Part shown: one piece after another, positions 50,954 through 64,000 of the stretch
Numbering within the stretch: the stretch's first letter is position 1
Layout of the letters: each line of letters begins with the position of its first letter
Source: Vicia villosa
Lineage: Eukaryota > Streptophyta > Magnoliopsida > Fabales > Fabaceae
Direction: 5' to 3'
Length of the DNA: 64,000 nt
NCBI RefSeq assembly: GCF_029867415.1
Contig: NC_081182.1
Span: 44,718,535 to 44,782,534, forward strand
Made by a program: the position numbers and the translations under genes
The notes under the pieces: generated by a model
What the model saw: the letters and a program-made list of their open reading frames with translations, nothing else
What the model was told of the DNA's origin: nothing
The model's database searches: none

Positions 50954-51271
50954 TGTTCTCAGCTACCCATTTATAACAATATGTAATGTTAAATTTATGT
51001 TCCACTATCTATGTAATTTTGACTATTTATGTTAAATTTATGTTAAGTTGCTCTGATTTTAAGGTGTTTGTTTCTGTTTGGTAATCGATGTTTATTTCAG
51101 ATATGTGTATCTGAAAGCTACCATTTGACGCATTCGGATATGGATCTCCGAACCTATTCAATAAAAAACTAAAATGTGGTGAATTCATATATACATAACC
51201 AAATTAAAGGAGTATTACATAAAAACTCCTAAGAACCCATAAAGATGTATTAAGAAACTCTCTATAAATTA

Positions 51272-51990
51272 ATATCCAAATTAACAAAGATTAACTTTGT
51301 TTGAGATAGATTGGAACCCAAAAAAAAAAAAAAATTTACTATTTAACTTTGAATTTTTGAGTTTATCTGATCAGTAGTTAGCTTCTACTGCTACAAAAGC
51401 TGAGACTCAACAAAAATATTATATGATCATCATCCAAGAAGCGTACATGAGTAGAAGTTGTAGAACAATCAAAGAAAGCAGGTGGTATCTGAATGTCTTT
51501 CCAAATCCAAACAATGACACTCCTTTAAGGTTTTGGTTTCCCTTTTGAAAATCACCACCTAATCCAATTAAGGAAAAACTGACTCATGACCAATAATGGT
51601 TTTCAAAACACATAACCACTCTTAAAGTGGGACTTAAAAAAAATCAATAAAATATCTAATGCTTAAATCTGTTAATCATTTTTCCTAATGCACGCCTTCT
51701 TTTTCAAATTCTAACTAAGTCACCATAACAAAACTATCTAACACAGTTTTTGAGTATTATATTAACTAATCTACTCAACTTTAACTACTAATTTGGATTT
51801 TCTTGCACTCAAAGTCAACTAAAATGTAGTATTGCTTATCCTATAATACTGAATCCAACTTGTTCTTCTTGTCCTTTCTTATAACTCTCCTCAATCACAT
51901 GCATTCTTGATCATCAAAATAGTGATTTTTTAGCATATTTCCTTAACACATGGCACTAGGAATAGAATAATCCCATTAATCATTCTATTT
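51272..51990. other. intergenic DNA upstream of the peroxidase
   Basis: AT-rich with a poly(A) run near 51320; no gene seen. Confidence 0.5.
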
Positions 51991-51995
51991 CTACG

Positions 51996-52003
51996 TATAA
52001 ATA
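51996..52003 (+). promoter_or_regulatory. TATA box of the peroxidase gene
   Basis: TATAAATA in CTACGTATAAATAGGC, 53 bp before the ATG at 52056; transcription would start near 52028, giving a short leader. Confidence 0.55.
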
Positions 52004-52055
52004 GGCTATAGTTATGTCATAAGGTTGACAAGAACAGATATAGTACTAAGTGAAA

Positions 52056-53280
<1,225 letters not shown>

Positions 53281-53822
53281 ATATGGTGTTGATGAATTGA
53301 AGTTACTGCAGCAGTAAAGACTTACAAATTCTATGGTGTGTTTCATATGGTTTTGCCTGCTTTATTACAAAGCAAACAACTTTGGTTTTGTTTCTTTTCA
53401 GTGTAATTGTAATTGGCATTCATCTGTTGGTTGATTGTGGATCTTTAATTGGCAATCACAGTGCATTTTTATCTTGTTAATTACAAAAGTATCACATTGT
53501 ATTTCGAAAAGTAGGGTTCAAATTAGTCCCATCGTCAACATTACAAGGCACTAGAAGAATTTCCAAACATTGCACGATAAAAGCTCATGGAGGTTAAACC
53601 TCATCATGATATCGAATTGGACAAAAAAATAGAAGCTCAAAAAAAATAACGAAAGAATGTGATCATTGATCATAAAATCGTACCACAAAATTCAGAGCAC
53701 AAAAATTATTAGGTAAACCAAATCATATGGACCATAGTATTATTTGACTACACTCACTTAAGGATGGAATTAGTTCCAAAATCATCCCAAAAATGCAAGT
53801 ACAAATAAAGCATAAAGCAAAA
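53281..53822. other. convergent 3' region between peroxidase and NAC-alpha
   Basis: 540 bp between two convergent stop codons; holds the two 3' UTRs and no other feature. Confidence 0.5.
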
Positions 53823-55270
<1,448 letters not shown>

Positions 55271-55740
55271 GGCTAACGGTTTTGCAGTTCACTGAACAAC
55301 CTAGGAATGAATGAGGATGAGAGTATTTTTGGTGGTATACTGGTATTCGTATTCGTTCATTTCATTCACGCCATTTCCTCATTGAATGGTTCATTTCATA
55401 ATCATTGGGCCACAACATCTTTAAGCCCACACTAAAGTTAACTATCAACCAGGGGGTGGGTTGATATTTCCACCCTTAGTGTTGAAGAGCTACCATTTGA
55501 ATATTCGAAAATGTCTCTTTTAATTTCAAAAGTATTTTTTCGAATGCATCTATTTCACATTAAAATACGTTTTTTTAAAAATTAATCTAGAAGTGTATCT
55601 TCGGACTCACCCATAATATCATAATTTTGTTTGTAAAACACCAGTTTGAATATATTTCACAACTCAATGACTTATTCAGATTAGTTCAGTGTTGCGTTCG
55701 GACAATTATTAATTTTTTGTATTGTTATGATTTTCCTTAG
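55271..55740. promoter_or_regulatory. 5' flank of the NAC-alpha gene
   Basis: The NAC-alpha promoter must lie to the right of 55270. Transposon-like sequence starts within a few hundred bases (TTCGAATGCATCT and CTTCGGACTCACC words near 55530-55610, as in the MULE at 47-51 kb), so the native promoter is short. Confidence 0.4.
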
Positions 55741-56713
55741 ATGTGGTGCACCCCGGAGTTATCCCCAAAGCTATTATGTGTATGGATGTCAAACCGGTTG
55801 ATGTCGATGAAGATGTTCGTAAACAATTTACAAATGAACGGGAGTTTGCGGTTCGTGAACATATGCTTCAATGGATCCGCACAGAGGCTTCCAAATTAGG
55901 GTTCAACATTGTAATCGGAAGGTCAGATAAAGGTTATGATAGAAGATATACATTTGTGACATTGAGATGCAAAAGAAGTGGCAAGTACGCAAATCATATC
56001 CGGAAGTTAAAACGGAATGACACTGATTCGAGGAGATATGAGTGTCCTTTTAAGTTGTGCGGGTACCTTATGGTAAATACTACATGGAGATTTAATGTGA
56101 TTTTTGGTAGACATAATCATGACATGTGTTATAAGTTAGTCGATCATCCCATTGCACGTCGTCTTAAACCAGAAGAAAAAGAGATCGTTTTTGTCATGCT
56201 ATTGAAAATGGTGCAACCCAAAAACATACTCAGAACTTTGAAACGGAATAGACCACAAAATGTCTCATATATCAAGCAAGTTTACATTGTTTGTGGCCGA
56301 AAGAACAAGGAGATAAGAGGTCCAAGAACTAAAATTCAACAACTATTAAAGCTTTTGGAAGATAACCATTATATATCTAGGTAATGAGTGTGTGAGGATG
56401 GAGAAATCATTCGAGATATATTTTGGACTCACCCTGATTCCATCAAGTTGTTCAACATATTTACCACTATGCTCATTATTATTTCAACATATAAGACCAA
56501 GAAGTACAAGCTTTCACTTTTGGAAATTGTTGGTGTTATTTCTATGGAGATAAGTTTTTCAGTCGGGTTTGCATTTTTGGAAAGTGAAAAAGAGGATAAT
56601 GTTATTTAAGCTTTAGAAGTGTGTCGGACTTGGTTGAAAGACCGAGAAAATATGTCAAATATCATTGTTACTGATTGTGATAACACATTGAGAACTCGAT
56701 TTCCAAAGTGTTT
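55741..56713 (+). pseudogene. MULE transposase fragment with FAR1-type DNA-binding domain
   Basis: One frame runs from a splice-like TTAG at 55740 to the LTR at 56713, with two in-frame stops (56382, 56607). The first 200 residues have a FAR1/FHY3-type zinc-binding region (GFNIVIGRSDKG, TLRCKRSGKY, RRYECPFKLCGYL, HNHDMC). The later part resembles the start of a MULE transposase (LEIVGVISM..., a late VTDCDNTLRTRFPKCF). The catalytic region is cut off by the Tekay-like LTR inserted at 56714. Confidence 0.65.
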
Positions 56714-59046
56714 TGTAACACCCCATAATTTCCATTATTTAATTTAATTGTAATTTAAATTAATTATTTGGATTAATTGGCATTTTAGTGAATTATTGGA
56801 GGAATTATGAGATATGATAATTGGGCCGGTGTGACAATTAGTAAAAAGGGAGGTGTTAAGTACTAAGCCTTTTACTAAAGTGGAATTATTATTTTCATAA
56901 AATAAGGAAAATTGTGAGAAGGGAAATAGAAAGCAAAAAGAGGAGAAGAACGTGAACGGGAAGAGGAAGAAGAGAAGAGCATTCAAGAGCATTTGGCTAT
57001 GGAAAGGGGCGACTAATCCATTTAGCCTATATTATCAATTTAATGATGATAGGATTGATTATGTAGGTTGTGTATCTCAATTGAATGTATGTTAGGTTTT
57101 GGGGTTTTGGAATTATAGAGTGTGATTTGAAGGATTTTGATGAAATTGATAATGATGGAGTGTACTTGATGTTAGATAAACCCCAAGCATGTTAGGAATG
57201 TGTTAGAATGTCGAATTTGACACTGTTTTGATGATATGAATGTTTGAACATGTTTTGGTGTGAGTTGGGAAGGTGAAATGATGTTAAAAATGGGATTTTT
57301 TTGTTCTGGTACCGTGGTAACCGATTACGGTATATGCGTACCCGGTTACCACTTGAAAAATGGCGTTTCAGGGCTTTTTAACACGGCGTAACCGGTTACA
57401 GCTGGGTCTGACAGTTTTAGTGAATTTCAAATATTCATAACTTTTTAACCGTAACTTCGTTTGGGTCCCCGTTCGAAGCGTTGAAAAGCTAACGGAATGA
57501 TCTTTATGATTAAAATAAATTGATTAGCACTAAATGATTTAATTATTATGTAGTTATAGAAATGACATGTAATTGTATATGTGTATGTTATGGATTAATC
57601 TTTAATATATTAAAACAGAATACATGTTTAGGCGCCAACTTTAAACCAAAATCCCGCCTAAACACGTGCATCGCACGGGGTAAAGTACTAGTGTTATTTA
57701 AGAACAACATGCATTGGTATTGTGTACTACGTGCTAATTGTGATACATGGAATTGATGAATGCTAATTTCTATGCATTGTGTGATTGTTAAATGATGAAT
57801 GTATATTGTACAAGTGGTGGATAATTCAATATGTTGAATTATGGTGATATGCTTAAATGTTATGATTATATAACTAATTCTTATTTGCATATGTTTTTGG
57901 TAATTGTAAGTATACATAAGGCTTAAATTTATCAAATGTAGATGTTGTTTTGGTGGTTGTAAGAATGACATTGGTTGCCTTGTATGCAATATGTCATTTG
58001 TGATTGATAAAAGCTATGTGAATGCTATTGATGTTATGTTTGGTGTGTTTGTACATTGTGTGCATATTTTGATAAATGTAACAATGTGGTGGTGTTGTGA
58101 TGACATAAATGTGATGTTTATGTTATATTCGGTGTGAATACTTATGGTGTGATTGTTGAATGATGCTGAGACATGTACATACTTTATTGGTGATGATAAT
58201 GGTGAGTTATGATGAGACGATGTAGTTCATCAGATCAGTGATGTTGTAAGTATGTTATATGTGTGCATTCATTCATAAATCATATGGTGGCTGAATCCAG
58301 AAGATGTGTTGGATCAGTGAGGGCATAATTCCCATTGTGTGGAATTTGTGTCGGTTGGGCCGTATCTTGAAGATGTTGGATCGGTCGGGTGGGTTAATCT
58401 CACGTTTGGTACCACATGCATAGTTTCAGTACATTGCATATGCATATTGTTATAACATGATTGGAAGATTTCCAGTGTTATATCGTAGTGATGTGGTTTG
58501 TGTTTGATTTCATTTCGTAACTATTGGTGAATAATTTCTGGAATCTAAAATGCGTTGCAATAGGGTGAATGATTTAATTATGATGTTTTTTTGTTATGAA
58601 CTTATAATATAGTTTAATTGTGATAAGTCTCACCCTTACTTTTGACCATTTTTCAGATTGAGGAGTATCAGCAATTGTGCTTGGTGAGGATAGCTTGTAG
58701 GCTAGTCTGATTATTTTCGTGTCTGTGTCATGCTCTGGTCTTGTAACACTGGGGAACGTTTGTTTTAGAGTTATTTTGACAAACTCTTATTTTAATGGTT
58801 TGGATAATTTTAGTTGATTGAGATAGTGATTTTTGATGATGATGATGATGATAGATGTTTATATTATCCAATAATGAGATTTTATTCCGCTGTGTTAAAC
58901 ATGTTTGGTTTAAATATGTGATTATGTTCCTCGGAAAAAGCATGACAAATATATGGTTTATTTTATTTAAAGAGTTGTAGCATCCTTGTACATGTTTTTA
59001 CTCTGAATTTATTTAATATTCCGCCGGGGTTTTGAAGGGTGTTACA
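56714..59046 (+). repeat. 5' LTR, 2333 bp
   Basis: TGTAACACCCC to GGGTGTTACA. Compared with the 3' LTR it carries a 93-bp Helitron-like insertion (57599-57691) and keeps 367 bp that the 3' LTR lacks (58317-58683). Confidence 0.85.
57599..57691 (+). mobile_element. 93-bp Helitron-like element
   Basis: Starts TCTTTAATATATTAAAA, ends GTACTAG, and sits between A (57598) and T (57692). A hairpin CGTGC-ATC-GCACG (57665-57677) lies 10 nt before the CTAG end. The 3' LTR (near 63197) has the uninterrupted GGATTAATGTTATTT, i.e. the empty A|T site. These are the defining Helitron marks: 5' TC, 3' CTRR, subterminal hairpin, insertion between A and T without duplication. An internal inverted repeat TTTAGGCG/CGCCTAAA spans about 57628-57662. 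Confidence 0.8.
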
Positions 59047-59050
59047 ATAG

Positions 59051-59066
59051 TGGTATCAGAGCATAG
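59051..59066 (+). promoter_or_regulatory. primer-binding site (initiator Met-tRNA)
   Basis: TGGTATCAGAGCATAG, four bases after the LTR end, matches the usual Met-tRNA primer site. Confidence 0.85.
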
Positions 59067-59436
59067 TCGGTCGTTGTGACCAGTGTCTTGTTGTTAATTA
59101 TTCCTTTGGTATGCGACATGTGTGCGAAACACTGTCGGTACTCGGTGTGCTCCTAGTTGTTTGTCTGCGAAGGTGGGATTGAAACAATTGGGGCAGAAGC
59201 CGTTACTACGTGCGACATTTTGCGTAGGTAACTTTGAGCATAAGATTAAGGATGCTATTGCAGTTGGGTAACGATGGTTTATGCTACCATTATGGTTGTC
59301 GGCTATCTATTGGAAAATTGAGGAACTGGTCACCCTTAATCTCTTGTTAATAGTAGACGAGATCGTAGTGGATGGGATAAGCTGTCTTGCCAACTTGATA
59401 GTATGCAAAGTGGATGAGTCTAAGTAAGATAGTGTT

Positions 59437-62250
59437 GTGTTATTGGCTTTGATGGCATTCTTGGATGTTAATGAGAAGAGAACAAATGAAGAATTGCCAA
59501 TAATTCGCGATTTTGCGGAGGAATTTCTTGAGGATGTAAGTGATTTACCGCGGGAACATGAAGGAGAGCTTGCGATCAACTTAGTTCTTGGAACTAGTCC
59601 TGTTTCAATGAATCCATATCGGATGTCAGCTTTTGAGTTGAAAGGGTTGAAGAGTCATCTTAAGTATTTATTGAGAAAAGGTTTATTCGTCCGAGTGTGT
59701 CGTTGTGGGGTGCGCCTGTTTTATTGTTCAAGAAAAAGAAATGTGTTAGAAGGTGAATTGGTTCTGTTGTAGTGATATATTGATTTTGGCACGAATTGGA
59801 TTGAGTTGGAGATGAGAAGGTGCTGTCAAAATGTTGATTTCTGCTACTGGGTGCGCTGTAACCGGGTTGCAGCGGGGCTATAACCGATTACATGCGTTGG
59901 AAAATGGTTAAACTGGGAATTTTTAGGTACTGTAATCGGTTATCCTCTATGCTGTAACCGATTACAGGCTGACCTTTCAGAATAGCGAATGGTTGACGTA
60001 AATGCGTAACCGGGTACGCTCCCTGCTGTAACCGGTTACACCTGATGCTTTTTGGAAAATATTTTAATTTCAAAGATTTATATCTTTCAAACTGTAAGTC
60101 CATTTTAGACGCCGTTTTGAGTGTTGGGAAGGTTCTACGAGGTTGTGTGTTGATTATAGACAACTCAACAAAGTGACGATTAAGAACAAGTATCCACTTC
60201 TGAGGATTGATGATTTGATGGACCACTTAGTGGAGGCACGTATGTTGAGTAAGATAGATTTGAGGTCTGGGTATCATCAGACTCGTGTGAAGGCGGGAGA
60301 TGATCACGCTAAGCAATTGAGGATTGTTATATCGGTGTTGAAAGAGAAGAAATTGGTTGCTAAATTTCCTGAGTATGAATTTTGGTTGAAAGAAGTGAGT
60401 TCCTTGGACATGTGATTTCAAATGAAGGTATTTCGGTTGATCCTTCCAAGATTAAGGTTTTATATCAATGAGAAGCTCATAAGTCGGTTCCTGAGATTAG
60501 AAGTTTTCTTGCTTCGACTGGTTATTATCATAAGTTCATTGAGGGATTTTCTAAGTTGTCGTTACTGTTGACGCAGTTAACTAGGAAAGGTCAAGCTTTT
60601 ATTGGGACTTCGCAATATGAAGCTAATTTTCAAGAGCTTAAGAGAAGATTGACAATCGCTCATATTTTGATTTTTCCGGATCCGTTGGAACCGTTTGTTT
60701 TGTATTGTCACGCTTTGTGGATGAGTTTGAGAGGTCCTTAAATATGGTGATTTTGGGTTAAATTACCATCCGAGTAAGGAGAACGTTGTTGCTGATGCAT
60801 TGATTAGGAAGTCCTTACATATGTCTATGCTAATGGTGCGAGAATTGGATTTGATTGAACAATTTCGAGACTCGAGTTTGGTATGTGAAGGTACTCCTAA
60901 AGTGTTAAATTGGGTATGCTGAAGCTGACGAGTGGCATTCTTGATGAAATTAGAGTGGGTCAGAAAGATGATGTTGAGTTGGTTGATAGATTGACTTTGA
61001 TCAACCAAGGTAAAGGAGGTGATTTCCGAAATGAGGAGAATGGTATAAAGGAGTTTAGTGATCGAGTTGTGTCCCTGAAGTTGCTGAGCTTAAGAAGGGT
61101 ATTCTTGAAGAAGGACACCGTAGTGGATTGAGTATTCATCCTGGTGCTACCAAGATGTATCCTGGTTTGAAAAAAAGTTATTATGGTGGCCTTGAATGAA
61201 GAAGGAAATTGCTTGAGTTTGTTTATTCTTGTTTGACTTGCCAGAAGTCGAAGATTGAACATCAGAAGCCGTATGGAGTTATGCAACCATTTTTTATTCC
61301 GGAATGGGAATGGGACAGCATATCTATGGATTTTGTTTCTGGTTTACCGAAGACGGTTAAGAACTGTGAATCTATTTGGATTATTCGGGACAGGTTGACA
61401 AAGTCTACTCACTTATATTGATAAGAATGGATTATCCGATGGAGAAGTTGGCTCAGTTGTATATTGAGAAGATAGTGAGTTTACATGGTATTCCTTCGAG
61501 TATTGTGTTCGATAGAGAGAACGACTCAGTCGTTGGAAGGTTTGTTGCGGTCTTGTGTGTTAGATAAAGGTGATGCTTGGGATAGTTATTTAACTTTGAT
61601 TGAGTTTACCTACAACAATAGTTATCATTCGAGTATTGGTATGACTCCGTTTGAGGCTTTGTATGGTAGGAGGTGTAGAACGCCATTATACTGGTATGAA
61701 TCTGGTGAAAGTGTTATGATTGGACCGGAGATTGTCCAACAAACTACAGAGAAGATCAAGATGATTCAGGAGAAGATGAAAGCTCCTCAGAGTCGTCAGG
61801 AGAGCAGTCATGATAAGAAACATAGACTCTTGAGTTCAAGAAGGAGAGCACGTGTTTCTGAGAGATACTCCTATGACTGAGGTTAGTCATGCGCTGAAGT
61901 CAAAGAAATTGACGTCGCGATTTATTGGTCCGTTTCAAATTACGAAAAGAGTGGGAGAAGTAGCGTATCATATTGCTTTGTTGCCGATGCTTGTGAATTG
62001 CATGATGTGTTTCATGTGTCTCAATTGAGGAAATACATTGTGGATCCATCTTATGTGATCCAAGTGGACGATGTACAGGTGAGAGATAACTTGATTGTTG
62101 AAGCATTGCCCATGGAGATGGAAGACTGAGAGTTGAAGCAACTGCATGGTAAGGAGATTGCATTGGTTAAAATAGCTTGGGGAAGACCAACAGGTGGTAA
62201 TGTTACTTGAGAGCTGGAGAGTCAGATGAAAGACTCATATCCTGAACTCT
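59437..62250 (+). pseudogene. broken gypsy pol: RT, RNase H, integrase, C-terminal part
   Basis: Segments in order: start of RT (IRDFAEEFLEDVSDLP, about 59500-59735), a foreign 390-bp insertion, more RT (VDYRQLNKVTIKNKYPL, KIDLRSGYHQ, 60143-60300), a deletion of the RT catalytic YVDD part, RNase H (FPDPLEPFVLYC 60675; NYHPSKENVVADAL 60755), the integrase zinc finger (CLTCQKSKIEHQKP 61232) and core (WDSISMDFVSGLP 61310), a deletion, the core end (TYNNSYHSSIGMTPFEALYGRR 61609) and the C-terminal part (SRFIGPFQITKRVGEVAYH 61910). Frame shifts and stops throughout make it inactive. Confidence 0.8.
59738..60130 (+). repeat. 390-bp insertion inside RT with GTAACCGGTTAC-type palindromes
   Basis: RT reading is lost after a lysine-rich stretch (CAAGAAAAAGAAA) and resumes at GGTTCTACGAGGTTG. 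The inserted DNA carries about six variants of GTAACCGGTTAC (one perfect copy at 60028-60039) and an ATCTTTCAAACTGTAAGTCC tail, like the variable part of the flanking LTRs (57300-57480). It is probably a fragment of another gypsy LTR. Borders are approximate. Confidence 0.6.
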
Positions 62251-62290
62251 TTACTTGAGGTATGTTTTCGAGGACGAAAACTCTTTTAGT

Positions 62291-62299
62291 GGGGGAGAG
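62291..62299 (+). promoter_or_regulatory. polypurine tract of the Tekay-like element
   Basis: GGGGGAGAG directly before the 3' LTR start at 62301; priming site for plus-strand DNA synthesis. Confidence 0.7.
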
Positions 62300-62300
62300 T

Positions 62301-64000
62301 TGTAACACCCCATAATTTCCATTCTTTAATTTAATTGTAATTTAAATTAATTATTTGGATTAATTGACATTTTAGTGAATTATTGGAGGAATTATGAGAT
62401 ATGATAATTAGGCCGGTGTGACAATTAGTAAAAAAGGAGGTGTTAAGTACTAAGCCTTTTACTAAAGTGGAATTATTATTTTCATAAAATAAGGAAAATT
62501 GTGAGAAGGGAAATAGAAAGCAAAAAGAGGAGAAGAACGTGAACGGGAAGAGGAAGAAGAGAAGAGCATTTGGCTAAGGTAAGGGGTGACTAATCCATTT
62601 AGCCTATATTATCAATTTAATGATGATAGGATTGATTATGTAGGTTGTGTATCTCAATTGAATGTATGTTAGGTTTTGGGGTTTTGGAATTATAGAGTGT
62701 GATTTGAAGGATTTTGATGAAATTGATAATTATGGAGTGTACTTGATGTTAGATAAACCCCAAGCATGTTAGGAATGTGTTAGAATGTCGAATTTGACAA
62801 TGTTTTGATGATATGAATGTTTGGACATGTTTTGGTGTGAGTTGGGAAGGTGAAATGCTGTTAAAAATGAGATTTTTTGGTTCTGATACTGTGGTAACCG
62901 ATTACGGTATATGCGTACCCGGTTACCACTTGAAAAATGGTGTTTCTGGGTTTTTTAACACGGCGTAACCGGTTACCAGCCATGCCGTAACAGGTTACAG
63001 CTGGGTCTGACAGTTTTACTGAATTTCAAATATTCATAACTTTTTAACCGTAACTCCGTTTGGGTCCCCGTTTGAAGCGTTGAAAAGATAACGGAATGAT
63101 ATTTATGATTAAAATAAATTGATTAGCACTAAATGATTTAATTATTATGTAGTTATAGAAATGACATGTAATTACATATGTGTATGTTATGGATTAATGT
63201 TATTTAAGAACAACATGCATTGGTATTGTGTACTATGTGCTAATTGTGATGCATGGAATTGATGAATGCTAATTTCTATGCATTGTTGTGATTGTTAAAT
63301 GATGAATGCATGTTGTACAAGTGGTGGATAATTCAATATGTTGAATTATGGTGATATGCTTAAATGTTATGATTATATGGCTAATTCTTATTTGCATATG
63401 TTTTTGGTAATTGTAAGTATACATAAGGCTTAAATTTATCAAATGTAGATGTTGTTTTGGTGGTTGTAAGAATGACATTGGTTTCCTTGTATGCAATATG
63501 TCATTTGTGATTGATAAAAGCTATGTGAATGCTATTGATGTTATGTTTGGTGTGTTTGTACATTGTGTGCATATTTTGATAAATGTAACAATGTGATAGT
63601 GTTGTGATGACATAAATGTGATGTTTATGTTATATTCGGTGTGAATACTTATGGTGTGATTGTTGAATGATGCTGAGACATGTACATACTTTATTGGTGA
63701 TGATAATGGTGAGTTATGATGAGACGATGTAGTTCATCGGATCAGTGATGTTGTAAGTATGTTATATGTGTGCATTCATTCATAAATCATATGGTGGCTG
63801 AATCCAGAAGATGTGTTGGATCAGTGAGGATAGCTTGTAGGCTAGTCTGGTTATTTTCGTGTCCGTGTCATGCTTTGATCTTGTAACACTGGGGAACGTT
63901 TGTTTTAGAGTTATTTTGACAAACTCTTATTTTAGTAGTTTGGATAATTTTAGTTGATTGAGACGGTGATTTTTGATGCTTATGATGATAGATGTTTATA
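62301..64000 (+). repeat. 3' LTR, incomplete at the window edge
   Basis: Matches the 5' LTR closely from TGTAACACCCC on. It lacks the Helitron-like insertion, has one extra palindrome unit (CCATGCCGTAACAGGTTACA near 62980-63000) and a 367-bp deletion at 63824. The right end lies outside the window. Confidence 0.85.

Larger units (their letters stand above)
47369..51262 (+). mobile_element. Mutator-like element (MULE) with 9-bp target duplication and nested insertions
   Basis: The left end GGGAATTTCTTAATACATTC and the inverted right end GAGAGTTTCTTAATACATC share TTTCTTAATACAT. TATAAATTA stands on both sides (47360-47368 and 51263-51271), a perfect 9-bp duplication, the Mutator signature. Inside lie a hAT MITE (47573-47923), a solo LTR (47974-49682) and a fragment of MULE protein (50618-50953). 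Without the nested elements the MULE is about 1.8 kb. The transposase catalytic domain is absent, so it is a deleted derivative. Confidence 0.75.
56714..64000 (+). mobile_element. Tekay-like Ty3/gypsy chromovirus, deleted, running off the window
   Basis: 5' LTR 56714-59046, Met-tRNA primer site 59051-59066, a shortened and broken pol (59437-62250), polypurine tract 62291-62299, 3' LTR from 62301 past the right edge. Gag and protease are missing: only 390 bp separate the primer site from RT. Inserted into a MULE transposase. Confidence 0.85.

Overview
The window is plant nuclear DNA. Genes are split by many short AT-rich introns with GT/AG borders, intergenic DNA is AT-rich, and nested transposable elements fill much of the sequence. 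The repeats (an Ogre-like giant-LTR element, Tekay-like LTRs beginning TGTAACACCC, legume-type MITEs) and the protein sequences fit a repeat-rich legume, most likely tribe Fabeae (pea/vetch/lentil group). That placement is inference from family resemblance, not from a database search.

Seven apparently intact genes are supported. (1) 3032-5510 (+): endonuclease/exonuclease/phosphatase-fold protein with a C-terminal EF-hand, 10 exons. (2) 23242-25795 (+): membrane-tethered NAC transcription factor (NTL type). (3) 27008-30424 (+): ILR1-like IAA-amino acid amidohydrolase with a dead LINE in intron 2. (4) 32689-34069 (+): prenylated heavy-metal-associated protein (HIPP) with two HMA domains. (5) 39361-44758 (+): large plant protein of unknown function with an internal exon duplication. 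(6) 52056-53280 (+): secreted class III peroxidase. (7) 53823-55270 (-): nascent polypeptide-associated complex alpha subunit, convergent with the peroxidase. They are unrelated in pathway and form no cluster.

Between them: 0.9-2.4 kb MITE-like repeats; 7.7-20.2 kb a stack of Ty1/copia remnants, one of whose LTRs is split by a 7.7-kb Ogre-like element (perfect 5-bp target duplication, internal 50-bp tandem array, tRNA-like pol III boxes in its LTR); 20.2-21.9 kb AT microsatellites and a GC-rich LTR-like island; 35.1-37.5 kb a GA microsatellite plus a decayed copia; 47.4-51.3 kb a MULE with a perfect 9-bp target duplication holding a hAT MITE and a solo LTR; 55.7-56.7 kb a FAR1-type MULE transposase fragment broken by a Tekay-like element whose 5' LTR starts at 56714 and whose 3' LTR runs off the window. 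A 93-bp Helitron-like insertion sits in that 5' LTR, and the sister LTR keeps the empty A|T site.

I found no CRISPR array, operon or bacterial-type system. The strongest unusual signals are transposon structures and the 135-bp exon duplication with a copied splice acceptor in gene 5. All exon borders are manual calls from GT/AG sites and reading frame; each summed coding length is a multiple of three.
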